Shown here piece after piece: positions 1 through 7,884 of a stretch of 64,000 nucleotides of DNA. The notes under the pieces were generated by a model that saw nothing but the letters and a program-made list of their open reading frames with translations, was not told where the DNA came from and made no database searches. Location: assembly GCA_018371275.1 (NCBI GenBank), contig JAHALF010000008.1, positions 23,835-87,834 on the forward strand. Reading direction: 5' to 3'. Source of the stretch: Clostridiales bacterium. GTDB taxonomy: Bacteria; Bacillota; Clostridia; Lachnospirales; CAG-274. Numbering within the stretch: the first letter of the stretch is position 1; every line of letters starts with the position of its first letter. Made by a program: the position numbers and the translations under genes.

Positions 1-285
1 GGTAGTATAGATATTAAAAATAATAGTTTTATTGATTATAAAGACTATAATTGGAAAGTAAAAAATCAAAATGGTTCTATAACTTTAGAAATAAATGAAA
101 AAAATATTAATTATAAAATAGATGCAAAGGCATCAACAGGAGAAGTTAAAGTTAAAAAAGATAATCTTATATATTCTGAAAAAACGCCAAATACAATTGT
201 TGCAAAAACAGAAAAACAAGATAAGTCATATAAAAGTTTAAATTTATTTTTAGAAACAGCTAACTCTGCCATAATTTTAAAATAA
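1..285 (+). CDS. C-terminal part of a DUF4097-like beta-strand-repeat protein
   Basis: The reading frame is open from the first base and ends at TAA 283-285, so the start lies outside the window. The 94 visible residues are short alternating polar and hydrophobic strands (for example YKIDAKASTGEVKVKKD), which resembles the repeating beta strands of DUF4097 (putative adhesin / LiaX-type) proteins. The VanW-family gene starts only 23 bases downstream, suggesting one operon. Assignment to the family is by general resemblance; no catalytic motif is visible and the function is unknown. Confidence 0.55.
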   Translation, partial: GSIDIKNNSFIDYKDYNWKVKNQNGSITLEINEKNINYKIDAKASTGEVKVKKDNLIYSEKTPNTIVAKTEKQDKSYKSLNLFLETANSAIILK

Positions 286-308
286 AATTATGTTTGGAGG
301 TAAAAATA

Positions 309-1898
309 TTGGCAAATAGTGTTGGAGAGAAAAAGAGTAAAAATATATTGTTAGGTATAATAATATTATTAACTATAATGTTAATTATAACTATAGTATC
401 AGGGCTTATGCTTCTTAAGGTTAAGGCAGAAAACAATAAAATGTTAAATAGTCCTAATATATATAATAATATATTTATACAAGGTGTAAATGTTTCTAAT
501 ATGTCTAAGGAAGAAGCCAAAAAACAAATAGATAATATAACTTTAGATGAAAAAATAACATTAACATATGGTGATAAACAGTATATTTTAAATAAGGAAG
601 AATTTGGGGTTACATTAAATAAAGAAGATGCTTTAGAAAATGCTTATAGTATTGGAAGAATAGGTTCAGAAAAAGATAGGATAAAGAAGATAAAATATTT
701 ACAAGAAAATAGTGAAAAAGTAAGTATTGATAAAAACATAAAAGAAGATATAGCAAAATCAAAATTAGAAGAAATATGTAAAGATATTAATATAGAGGCT
801 AAAAATGCTTCTTTAAAAAAGGAAAATGATACTTTTGTTGTAATAGATGGTAATAATGGTATAAAAGTTGATTTTGAAAAAACATATAAAAGCTTAATTG
901 ATAAATTAATATTAGATGGAGATAGTAATTTAGAAATTATAGCCATAGAAACAGAGCCTCAATATAAGGCACAAGATCTTAATAAGATACAAGATAAATT
1001 AGGCTCGTTTTCTACAAAATATACTAACAAAGGAGGAACAGATAATAACCGTATAATTAATATGAAGGTTGCCTCTGAAAGAATAAATGGTACTATATTA
1101 TATCCTGGAGAAGTATTTTCTACTAATAAAAAGTTTGGGAGTACAACAAAGGCGAATGGATATAAACCAGCTCCAACTATAATAAATGGTAAGTTTGTGG
1201 ATGAGTATGGTGGAGGTGTATGCCAAGTTTCTAGCACATTATATAATGCGGTTTTATACTCGGAACTTGATGTAGTAGAAAGACAGAATCACTCATTAAA
1301 AGTAGGTTATTTAGATTACGGGTATGACGCCACATTGGCGGGAGATTATATAGATTTTAAATTTAAAAATTCTACAAATTATCCTATATATGTGGAAAGT
1401 TATATTACAGATAACCAAGTTATTTGTAATATATATGGGTATGAAGAAAGGCCTGCTAATAGAAAATTAAAATTTGAAAATATGTTGGTAGATGTTATAG
1501 AGCAAGGACCTAAAGTTATAAAAGAGACTGACGAATTACCAGAAGGAGAAGAAAGGATTGAAGTCAAACCACTAAAAGGTTATAAATATAAACTATATAA
1601 ATTAGTATATGTAGATGATAAGTTACAAGAAAAAGTTTTAGTAAATAATAGTTATTATAAACCTAGAGCAGAAGAGGTTTTAGTTGGTACTAAAAAAGTA
1701 GAACAAGTGGCTAATATAGATGTAGAAACTATTAGTCAAACTATAAAGATAGATACAGATAAAATTAACCAACAATCATCTACAATACAACATACCCAAG
1801 AGGAAGTTATAGATGAGTTTACAGAAACTACAACTAAAGAAATAATAGAAGATGTTATTATAGATAGTTCTATAACAGAAGAAAATTTAGAACATTAA
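309..1898 (+). CDS. VanW family protein with PG-binding and G5-like domains
   Basis: Membrane-anchored extracellular protein of about 529 residues. I place the start at TTG 309 because GGAGG lies at 296-300 with an 8-base gap; an upstream in-frame TTG at 294 would overlap the ribosome site. Order of parts: a short basic N-terminus, one hydrophobic helix (about residues 11-32), a YoaR-type peptidoglycan-binding-like region (about 45-220), a VanW domain with the typical YGGGVCQVSSTLYNAV segment (about 300-320), and a G5-like region (about 390-460) ending in a Thr/Glu-rich tail. Such proteins sit at the cell wall in Firmicutes; their biochemical role is not established. VanW also occurs in vancomycin clusters, but nothing here suggests resistance. 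Confidence 0.88.
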   Translation: MANSVGEKKSKNILLGIIILLTIMLIITIVSGLMLLKVKAENNKMLNSPNIYNNIFIQGVNVSNMSKEEAKKQIDNITLDEKITLTYGDKQYILNKEEFGVTLNKEDALENAYSIGRIGSEKDRIKKIKYLQENSEKVSIDKNIKEDIAKSKLEEICKDINIEAKNASLKKENDTFVVIDGNNGIKVDFEKTYKSLIDKLILDGDSNLEIIAIETEPQYKAQDLNKIQDKLGSFSTKYTNKGGTDNNRIINMKVASERINGTILYPGEVFSTNKKFGSTTKANGYKPAPTIINGKFVDEYGGGVCQVSSTLYNAVLYSELDVVERQNHSLKVGYLDYGYDATLAGDYIDFKFKNSTNYPIYVESYITDNQVICNIYGYEERPANRKLKFENMLVDVIEQGPKVIKETDELPEGEERIEVKPLKGYKYKLYKLVYVDDKLQEKVLVNNSYYKPRAEEVLVGTKKVEQVANIDVETISQTIKIDTDKINQQSSTIQHTQEEVIDEFTETTTKEIIEDVIIDSSITEENLEH

Positions 1899-1903
1899 AA
1901 AAT

Positions 1904-1940
1904 AAAAGTATAGCAAATATTATGCTATACTTTTATTTTT
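1904..1940 (+). terminator. Rho-independent terminator after the VanW gene
   Basis: Arms AAAAGTATAGC (1904-1914) and GCTATACTTTT (1924-1934) are perfectly complementary, with a 9-base loop region and a T-rich tail. It begins 5 bases after the stop codon. Confidence 0.85.
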
Positions 1941-1958
1941 TATGTATTATAACAATAG

Positions 1959-1987
1959 TTGACAATATTTAAGAATATGTGTATAAT
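1959..1987 (+). promoter_or_regulatory. Sigma-A promoter of the cobalamin salvage operon
   Basis: Perfect consensus boxes: TTGACA at 1959-1964 and TATAAT at 1982-1987 with a 17-base spacer. It lies between the preceding terminator and the riboswitch, so transcripts would begin close to the aptamer. Confidence 0.88.
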
Positions 1988-2011
1988 AATGAAATTGAAC
2001 AATTTAATATA

Positions 2012-2170
2012 TGATAGGCTTGATGGTGCGTTTTTAACGATAATAGGGAATTAAGTGAAAGTCTTAAACAGTCCTTGCTGCCGTAATGAAGGAGTTTATT
2101 TATGTTATACCACTGGTTGATACTGGGAAGGTTTAAATAAATGTTGAAATCTTAGTCGGAATACCTGCCA
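2012..2170 (+). promoter_or_regulatory. Cobalamin (B12) riboswitch aptamer
   Basis: Conserved cobalamin-riboswitch blocks occur in the right order: ATGGTGCG (about 2023), an AATAGGGAA core followed by AAGTGAAAGTC, TGCTGCCGTAATGAAGGAG, a CCACTGG...ACTGGGAAGG arm, and the closing AGTCGGAATACCTGCC near 2154-2169 (B12 box region). Downstream genes are all B12 salvage or uptake functions, which fits the known family. The aptamer probably lowers expression when adenosylcobalamin is plentiful, acting through the terminator just before cobT. Confidence 0.93.
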
Positions 2171-2310
2171 AAATATAATTTTATTATACAAGCTTTAGTT
2201 TTAAAACTCACAGGGGATTGAGGGTTATAACTTATCTATTTATTTTTATTAAGCATTTTTAATGCTTAATTATTTACTATGTAAATTATAATATTAAAGT
2301 AGAAAGTTAT

Positions 2311-2338
2311 AAGTCTTAGGGAAATCTAAGGCTTTTTT
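2311..2338 (+). terminator. Riboswitch-controlled terminator before cobT
   Basis: Stem GTCTTAG (2313-2319) / CTAAGGC (2326-2332), one G-T pair, then TTTTTT (2333-2338), ending 10 bases before the cobT start. A possible competing helix is TTATAACTT (2225-2233) with AAGTTATAA (2304-2312), which abuts the terminator stem. The ribosome site AGGTG lies at the end of the T run, so translation may also be affected. A second small hairpin (AAGCATT / AATGCTT, about 2251-2269) lies between aptamer and terminator. Confidence 0.8.
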
Positions 2339-2348
2339 AGGTGTTTTA

Positions 2349-3416
2349 ATGGAAAATTATTTAAAAAGTATAATAAGCTCAGATAAATATATTTACAATA
2401 AAGCAAAAAAATATATCGATTTTTTGGCAAAACCTTTAGGAAGTTTAGGAGAGCTTGAAGAAATATCAGCCAGACTTTGTAGTATTTATAGGAGTTTAGA
2501 TATTGATATTGATAAAAAGGCTATAATAGTTTTAGCAAGTGATAATGGAATAGTTGAGGAGGGCATAGCCTGTACTCCTCAAGATATAACTGCTATTCAA
2601 ACTGTAAATATTTTAGAAGGTAAAACAGGGGTTGCTGTTATAGCTAAACAGTTTAATGTTGATATTTTTGTTTGCGATGTTGGTATAAAATGTGATATAA
2701 ATCATCCTAATATTATAAATAAAAAAATAAGAAAATGTACAAATAATTTTACTAAAAAAGAAGCTATGACAAGAGAAGAAGCTATAAGAGCAATAAATGT
2801 TGGGATAGAGCTTGTTAATGATGCTAAAAGAAATGGATATAAAATATTAGGTACTGGAGAAATGGGTATAGGCAATACAACTACAAGCAGTGCAGTTTTA
2901 GCTTCTATATTAGATTTAAAAGAAGACGGAATACAGAATGTTGTTGGAATTGGTGCAGGACTTACAGAAGCTGCTTATAACAAAAAGGTTGAAGTAATAA
3001 AAAATGGTGTTAAAAAACATAGTCCTAATAAAAATGATGTTATAGATATTATACAAAAGCTAGGTGGTTTTGATATTTGTGCAATGATAGGTGTTTACAT
3101 AGGGTGTGCTTATAACAGAATACCGGCTGTTGTAGATGGATTTATAGCTATAGTTGCGGCTTTATGTGCCATAAAGTTAAATAGTGATATTAAAGATTAT
3201 ATTTTTTTATCCCATAAATCTATGGAAAAAGGTTATATATTAGCTCAAAAAGAAATAGGATTACCAGCTTATTTAGATTTAAAAATGAGATTGGGAGAAG
3301 GTAGTGGTTGTCCTTTAATGTTTTCTATAATAGATGCATCTTTAGCTATGTTTAAAAATATGGCAACATTTGATGAGGCTAAAATAGATACAGAATATTT
3401 AAAAAATTTAAAATAG
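2349..3416 (+). CDS. cobT: Nicotinate-nucleotide:dimethylbenzimidazole phosphoribosyltransferase
   Basis: Makes alpha-ribazole phosphate, the lower-ligand nucleotide of B12, from nicotinate mononucleotide and a base such as dimethylbenzimidazole. The 355-residue length is normal for CobT. Visible family segments are FLAKPLGSLGELE near the N-terminus, ASDNGIVEEG, GTGEMGIGNTTTSSA (about 175-190) and the C-terminal RLGEGSGCPL, which contains the catalytic glutamate position of the family. First gene of the riboswitch-controlled operon; cobU follows after 8 bases. Cytoplasmic. Confidence 0.95.
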   Translation: MENYLKSIISSDKYIYNKAKKYIDFLAKPLGSLGELEEISARLCSIYRSLDIDIDKKAIIVLASDNGIVEEGIACTPQDITAIQTVNILEGKTGVAVIAKQFNVDIFVCDVGIKCDINHPNIINKKIRKCTNNFTKKEAMTREEAIRAINVGIELVNDAKRNGYKILGTGEMGIGNTTTSSAVLASILDLKEDGIQNVVGIGAGLTEAAYNKKVEVIKNGVKKHSPNKNDVIDIIQKLGGFDICAMIGVYIGCAYNRIPAVVDGFIAIVAALCAIKLNSDIKDYIFLSHKSMEKGYILAQKEIGLPAYLDLKMRLGEGSGCPLMFSIIDASLAMFKNMATFDEAKIDTEYLKNLK

Positions 3417-3424
3417 GAGTTATT

Positions 3425-3982
3425 ATGATAGTGTATGTTTCTGGTGGGTGTAAAAATGGTAAATCTAGTATAGCAGAAAAAATAGCATATTCTTTAAAAG
3501 AGGATAATAAGCCATTTTATTATATAGCTACTATGTGTCCATCTGATGAAGAAGATAAAAAAAGAATAATAAAGCATAGAAAAGATAGAGAACACTTATT
3601 TTTTGAAACAATAGAGATACAAAGAAATATAAAAAATTTAGAAAAAGTTTGTAATTTAGATGGAACATTTTTAATAGATAGTGTAACAGCACTTTTAGCT
3701 AATGAAATGTTTTTTGAAAACAAAATATTTTATAATGCTTATAAAAATATTACATATGACTTATTATATATAATTTCAAAAGTAAAAAATTTAGTTATTG
3801 TATCAGATTATATTTTTTCAGATAGTATAAAATATGATGATATAACTAATAAATATAGAAAAGGTTTAGCTTTTATAGATAGAAGTTGTGCTAAAAAGTT
3901 AGATGTTTTAATAGAAGTATGTTATAATAATATTATAGTACATAAAGGTAAAGAAAGGTTTGAAAAAATAAAATTATGTTAA
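3425..3982 (+). CDS. cobU: Adenosylcobinamide kinase / guanylyltransferase
   Basis: Phosphorylates adenosylcobinamide and then transfers GMP to give adenosylcobinamide-GDP, the substrate of CobS. The P-loop GGCKNGKSS (residues 7-15) and the following YIATMCPSDEEDKKRIIKH segment match the CobU N-terminus; 185 residues is the usual length. The expected C-terminal 'GIVP' segment is not evident here (the end reads LDVLIEVCYNNIIVHKGKE), while it is present in the second short CobU-like protein downstream. The gene overlaps cobS by 7 bases, implying translational coupling. Confidence 0.88.
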   Translation: MIVYVSGGCKNGKSSIAEKIAYSLKEDNKPFYYIATMCPSDEEDKKRIIKHRKDREHLFFETIEIQRNIKNLEKVCNLDGTFLIDSVTALLANEMFFENKIFYNAYKNITYDLLYIISKVKNLVIVSDYIFSDSIKYDDITNKYRKGLAFIDRSCAKKLDVLIEVCYNNIIVHKGKERFEKIKLC

Positions 3983-4713
3983 AAGGAATTTTAATGTCTT
4001 TTTCTATGTATACTACAATACCTATGCCAAATATACAGTGGGAAGAAAAAAGGTTTCCATATGTTATAACTTCATTACCTTTGGTAGGGTTTATAATAGG
4101 TTTAATATGGTTTTTTGGCACAAATATTTTAAATAAATTATTAATACCTGTAACTATTAAAACAGTTTTAGTATGTTTAATACCTTTATTTTTAAGTGGC
4201 TTTATACATATAGATGGTTATATGGACACCTGTGATGCAATATTTTCAAGAGCCAGTTTAGAAAAAAAATATAAAATATTAAAAGATTCTTGTGTAGGAG
4301 CTTTTGCAGTAATAGGTCTTTTAATAATATCATTTTTGTATTATGTATCTATTTATGAAGTTTTAAAACAGGGAAAAAATATAATAGCATTAATATTTAT
4401 ACCTATATTTTCAAGAGGAATTACAAGTTTATTTATTATAAAAATTAATGCTATATCTAAAGAAGGATTTATAGCAAGTTTTAAAAAAGGTTTAAATAAT
4501 AGTCATTTTTTATTAGTATTAATTTTATTATTAATATTTTTTATATTAGGTTATTTTTTAGATGTATATAAAATAATAATTATAAATATATTAGCTTGTA
4601 TTATTTTTGCTATATTTTGTATTAGAGATTTAAAGGGAATATCTGGAGATTTATGTGGGTTTATAATAACATTAGGTTCTTTAATTTCTATAATTTTTTT
4701 AGCAATACTTTAG
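3976..4713 (+). CDS. cobS: Adenosylcobinamide-GDP ribazoletransferase (cobalamin synthase)
   Basis: Integral membrane enzyme that joins adenosylcobinamide-GDP to alpha-ribazole (or its phosphate), completing the nucleotide loop. 245 residues with about six hydrophobic stretches. The family signature is visible as SGFIHIDGYMDTCDAIFSR (about residues 74-92), with the aspartates that bind Mg2+ in CobS, and the N-terminal FSMYTTIPMP is typical. It starts inside the end of cobU and is followed by a short CobU-like gene. Confidence 0.94.
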   Translation: MLKGILMSFSMYTTIPMPNIQWEEKRFPYVITSLPLVGFIIGLIWFFGTNILNKLLIPVTIKTVLVCLIPLFLSGFIHIDGYMDTCDAIFSRASLEKKYKILKDSCVGAFAVIGLLIISFLYYVSIYEVLKQGKNIIALIFIPIFSRGITSLFIIKINAISKEGFIASFKKGLNNSHFLLVLILLLIFFILGYFLDVYKIIIINILACIIFAIFCIRDLKGISGDLCGFIITLGSLISIIFLAIL

Positions 4714-4730
4714 AAAATATGGAGGATATT

Positions 4731-5111
4731 ATGATACTTATTATAGGCGGAGCTTATCAAGGGAAGTTAGCCTTTGCTAAAGAAAAATTTAATGTAAATG
4801 ATAAAAATATATTTTTTTGTAATGATGAAAGTATAAATATAGATTTTGACAAAAAAATTATTGCTAATATAGATAAATTTATTTTAGCAATGTTAAAAAA
4901 CAATATAGAACCTATAATATATATAAAAGATAATATAGATAAATTTAAAAATAAGATAATAACTTGTGAAGATATATCTTGTGGTATAGTGCCAATAGAT
5001 TATGAAATGCGTATGCTTAGAGAAAGTATAGGACATTGTTTATCTATATTATCAAAAAATAGTGATAAGGTGGTTAGGCTGTTTTGTGGGATACCAATGG
5101 AGCTAAAATAA
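4731..5111 (+). CDS. Short CobU-like protein
   Basis: 126 residues from ATG 4731, chosen because GGAGG lies at 4721-4725. The N-terminal P-loop GGAYQGKLAFAKEKF and the C-terminal EDISCGIVPIDYEMRMLRE...LFCGIP segment are those of the CobU superfamily, but the protein is well below the usual 170-190 residues and the middle part is compressed. It may supply the C-terminal nucleotide-binding elements that the upstream CobU seems to lack, or act as a separate kinase; the two ideas are inference. The last codons overlap the next gene. Confidence 0.75.
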   Translation: MILIIGGAYQGKLAFAKEKFNVNDKNIFFCNDESINIDFDKKIIANIDKFILAMLKNNIEPIIYIKDNIDKFKNKIITCEDISCGIVPIDYEMRMLRESIGHCLSILSKNSDKVVRLFCGIPMELK

Positions 5112-5686
5112 ATATTAGTTTAATAAGGCACGGCAAAACTTATGCAAATGAGCAAAAGTTGTATTATGGCTTTTCAGATATAGAGTTAAGTGAAAGTGGT
5201 ATAGAAGAGCTTAATATGTTAAAAAGAAACTTAAAATATAAAAGTGGAAAACTTTTTATAACAAGTGGGCTTAAAAGAACTATACAAACATTAAAGATAT
5301 TGTTTGGTAATGTAGATTATACAGTAGATAAACATTTTAAAGAAATGAATTTTGGTGAATTTGAGCTTAAAAGCTATGAACAATTAAAAAATAATGAAAA
5401 ATACCAAAAGTGGATTGAAAATATAGAAGAAAATGTAGTGCCTAAAGGCGAAAGTAAAAAACAATTTAAAAATAGAGTTATATATGGATTTAACAGTCTA
5501 TTTTTAAGTTGTGTAAAAAATGATATTAAAGATATAGTTATAATTTGTCATAGTGGAGTAATATCAATTATAATGATGTATTTGTTTAAAGAAGAAAATA
5601 AAAACTTTTATGATTGGTTACCTGGCTATGGAAGGGGATACACTATATTCTTTAAAAATAAAAATATATATTATAAAAAAATTTAG
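5084..5686 (+). CDS. cobC: Histidine phosphatase, probable alpha-ribazole phosphatase
   Basis: Removes phosphate from alpha-ribazole-5'-phosphate (or cobalamin-5'-phosphate) in the salvage route. The phosphoglycerate-mutase-type RHGKT motif near the N-terminus, the TSGLKRTIQT segment, KEMNFGEFE and the second catalytic histidine in ICHSGV are all visible. 200 residues fits the family. The start is uncertain: the only canonical in-frame choice is TTG 5084, inside the previous gene; initiation at ATA or ATT around 5108-5114 behind GGAG (5099-5102) is also possible. Context rather than sequence gives the substrate. Confidence 0.85.
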   Translation: MWDTNGAKINISLIRHGKTYANEQKLYYGFSDIELSESGIEELNMLKRNLKYKSGKLFITSGLKRTIQTLKILFGNVDYTVDKHFKEMNFGEFELKSYEQLKNNEKYQKWIENIEENVVPKGESKKQFKNRVIYGFNSLFLSCVKNDIKDIVIICHSGVISIIMMYLFKEENKNFYDWLPGYGRGYTIFFKNKNIYYKKI

Positions 5687-5698
5687 GAGGAACAAAAG

Positions 5699-6673
5699 AT
5701 GAAAAATTTAAAAAATTTTATTCTAATTTTTTCTGTAATGTTAGCTGTTTTATTATCAGGGTGTAGTAGTAGTGATACAAAGCAGAATAATTCAGAAAAT
5801 ACAAGTATGGAAAGTACTACAAATAGTCAACAAAATGACAATAAAGTTGTAGATAGAGAAGGAAATGAGGTTGTTTTACCAGAAAAGACAGATAAAATAA
5901 TATCTTTAGCACCTAGTATAACAGAAACTTTGGTAAACTTAGGTCTTGCAGATAATCTTATAGCGGTTGATAAATATTCTTTAGATGTTGAAGGAGTTAA
6001 CAAAGATTTACCAATATTTGATATTATGAATCCAGATGCAGAAAATATAGTTTCACTTCAACCAGATATTATTTTTGGAACTGGTATGAGTAAGTCTAAA
6101 GGTACAGACCCATTTGCACCAATGGTAGAAATGGGAGCTTTTGTAACAGTTGTTCCTACTTCTACAAGTATAGAGGGTATAAAAGAAGATATATTATATA
6201 TAGGTAAAGTTACAAAAAAGGAAGATGAAGCTAAAAAAATAGTAAATGATTATGAAGAAAAAATAAATTCTATATTAAAAGAAGTTGAAAATTTAAAAAC
6301 AGATGAACCTATAACTGTATATTTTGAAACATCTCCAATGCCAGATGCTTATACATTTGGTAAAAATACATTTTTAAATGATATGATTAGTTTATTAGGT
6401 GGAAAAAATATATTTGATGAACAGGAAGGCTGGTTACCAGTATCTGAAGAACAAGTAGTTTCTAAAAATCCAAGTGTTATACTTACTAATGCAGACTTTT
6501 TAGAAAATCCAATTGAAGATATAAAAAATAGAGCTGGTTGGGAAAATATAGATGCCGTTAAAAATAATAAAATTTATTTAATAGAAAAAAATACAAGCTC
6601 AAGAGCAAATGAAAATTCTATAACAGCTTTTGAAAATATTGCTAAAGCATTATATCCAGAGTTACAAAAATAG
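5699..6673 (+). CDS. ABC transporter substrate-binding lipoprotein, BtuF-like
   Basis: Surface lipoprotein that probably captures cobalamin or cobinamide. It has a signal peptide ending in the lipobox LLSGC (Cys about residue 22), a Ser/Asn-rich linker (about 23-50), and a FecB/BtuF-type domain starting VVDREGNEVVLPEKTDKII and containing SLAPSITETLVNLGL, typical of the corrinoid/siderophore class III binding proteins. 324 residues. Its place in a B12-riboswitch operon supports a corrinoid substrate. No permease or ATPase gene accompanies it in this operon, so it must work with a transporter encoded elsewhere. Confidence 0.87.
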   Translation: MKNLKNFILIFSVMLAVLLSGCSSSDTKQNNSENTSMESTTNSQQNDNKVVDREGNEVVLPEKTDKIISLAPSITETLVNLGLADNLIAVDKYSLDVEGVNKDLPIFDIMNPDAENIVSLQPDIIFGTGMSKSKGTDPFAPMVEMGAFVTVVPTSTSIEGIKEDILYIGKVTKKEDEAKKIVNDYEEKINSILKEVENLKTDEPITVYFETSPMPDAYTFGKNTFLNDMISLLGGKNIFDEQEGWLPVSEEQVVSKNPSVILTNADFLENPIEDIKNRAGWENIDAVKNNKIYLIEKNTSSRANENSITAFENIAKALYPELQK

Positions 6674-6681
6674 GTGGAAAA

Positions 6682-7554
6682 ATGGCTAAAATAATAATGA
6701 TACAAGGCACATCATCAGGTGTTGGTAAATCTATATTTTCTATTGCATTATGTAGAATTTTTACACAAGAAGGTTATAAGGTAGCACCATTTAAAGTACA
6801 AAACATGTCATCTAATATGCACATATTAAATGATGGTAAAAAAATGGCTCGTTCTCAAGCAATTTGTGCTTATGCTTGTAATACAAAACCAGATTATAAA
6901 ATGAATCCAATATTATTAGTACCTAATAACAATAATACAGAAGTTTATTTGAATGGTGAATATAAAGGGCATATGGATAGGTTTAGTTATGAAGATGTAA
7001 AAGAGGACTTTTTTAACCAAGCTATAATATCTTTTAATAGCCTTTGTGAGCAAAATGATATTATTGTTATAGAAGGAGCTGGAAGTCCAGTAGAACTTAA
7101 TCTTATTAAAAATGATATTGTAAATATGGGATTTGCAAAAAAGGTAAGTGCTCCAGTATTGTTAATATCAGATATATCAAGAGGTGGAGTTTTTGCATCT
7201 TTATATGGTACAATAAATCTTATGCCTGAAGAAGAACAAAGCCTTATAAAAGGTATTATTATAAATAAATTTAGAGGAAATATTAAATACTTTAATGATG
7301 GTAAAAATATTATAGAAAATATTTGTAAAATAGATGTTTTAGGTATATTGCCATATTTTGATATAAATATTGAAGACGAAGATAGTCTTATAGATAATGG
7401 TGTTATGAAAACAAAAGAAATGTTATTAAATAATTTAAAAGGTGAAAAAACAGAAGATTTGTATATAGATTATTTAAAAAGTCAATTTGATACATTAGCA
7501 AATAATTTTAAAGATAATCTTGATATGCAAAAAATATATAATATTTTAAATTAA
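6682..7554 (+). CDS. Shortened cobyric acid synthase (CobQ/CbiP) lacking the amidotransferase domain
   Basis: CobQ amidates side chains of the corrin ring using glutamine. The N-terminal ATP-binding domain is clear: IQGTSSGVGKS (P-loop, about 7-17), FKVQNMSSNMHI, EGAGSPVELNL and a DISRGGVFASLYG segment. The family is normally close to 490-510 residues with a C-terminal class I glutamine amidotransferase domain. This protein has 290: after DEDSLIDNG (about 232) it runs straight into a tail, FDTLANNFKDNLDMQKIYNIL, resembling the extreme C-terminus of full-length CobQ. That pattern suggests an in-frame internal deletion. It may be non-functional, ammonia-dependent, or specialised for salvage. 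Last gene of the operon. Confidence 0.85.
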   Translation: MAKIIMIQGTSSGVGKSIFSIALCRIFTQEGYKVAPFKVQNMSSNMHILNDGKKMARSQAICAYACNTKPDYKMNPILLVPNNNNTEVYLNGEYKGHMDRFSYEDVKEDFFNQAIISFNSLCEQNDIIVIEGAGSPVELNLIKNDIVNMGFAKKVSAPVLLISDISRGGVFASLYGTINLMPEEEQSLIKGIIINKFRGNIKYFNDGKNIIENICKIDVLGILPYFDINIEDEDSLIDNGVMKTKEMLLNNLKGEKTEDLYIDYLKSQFDTLANNFKDNLDMQKIYNILN

Positions 7555-7560
7555 TTTATA

Positions 7561-7626
7561 AGTCTCTTTAAAACTTATTTATAGTAGTTAGACTACTTGT
7601 AATTAAGATTTTAAAGGGACTTTTTT
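7561..7626 (+). terminator. Terminator of the cobalamin operon
   Basis: Long arms AGTCTCTTTAAAA (7561-7573) and TTTTAAAGGGACT (about 7609-7621) pair with one wobble, an inner small hairpin GTAGT/ACTAC lies in the loop, and a T run follows. It starts within 10 bases of the stop codon. Confidence 0.88.
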
Positions 7627-7884
7627 GTGGTGAAACTTTTTACAATAAATAAGGTGTATAAAAATGATATATCAAATGTAAATTATTTTTTTTATTATAA
7701 AATAAATTTTAGATAAAAAATTTATAATAAATATAGATAACTATTGAAAAATATGGTATATTAAAAAATAACAGTTAAATAGGTAAAATAATAAAATATT
7801 TTGTCTTTAAAAAATATACACAAAAATTTAAATTAGATGTATAATTAATATAAGTAGAATATAGATTTTATGAGGTAAATATAT
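7627..7884. other. AT-rich intergenic stretch before murE
   Basis: About 260 bases with no supportable gene. A TATAAT at about 7840-7845 lies some 40 bases upstream of murE and may be the -10 of its promoter, but no convincing -35 box sits at the right distance. The ribosome site TGAGGT is at 7871-7876. Confidence 0.4.

Noticed and set aside
959..1237. Open frame on the minus strand inside the VanW gene
   Set aside because: It is the antisense of the conserved VanW core, has no ribosome site, and its amino-acid make-up is not protein-like.
309..1898. VanW gene as part of a vancomycin resistance cluster
   Set aside because: No ligase, dehydrogenase or two-component genes are nearby; VanW-domain proteins are common in Clostridia without resistance.
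7627..7716. Possible 29-codon peptide after the cobalamin terminator
   Set aside because: No ribosome site, starts within the terminator tail, and low-complexity composition.
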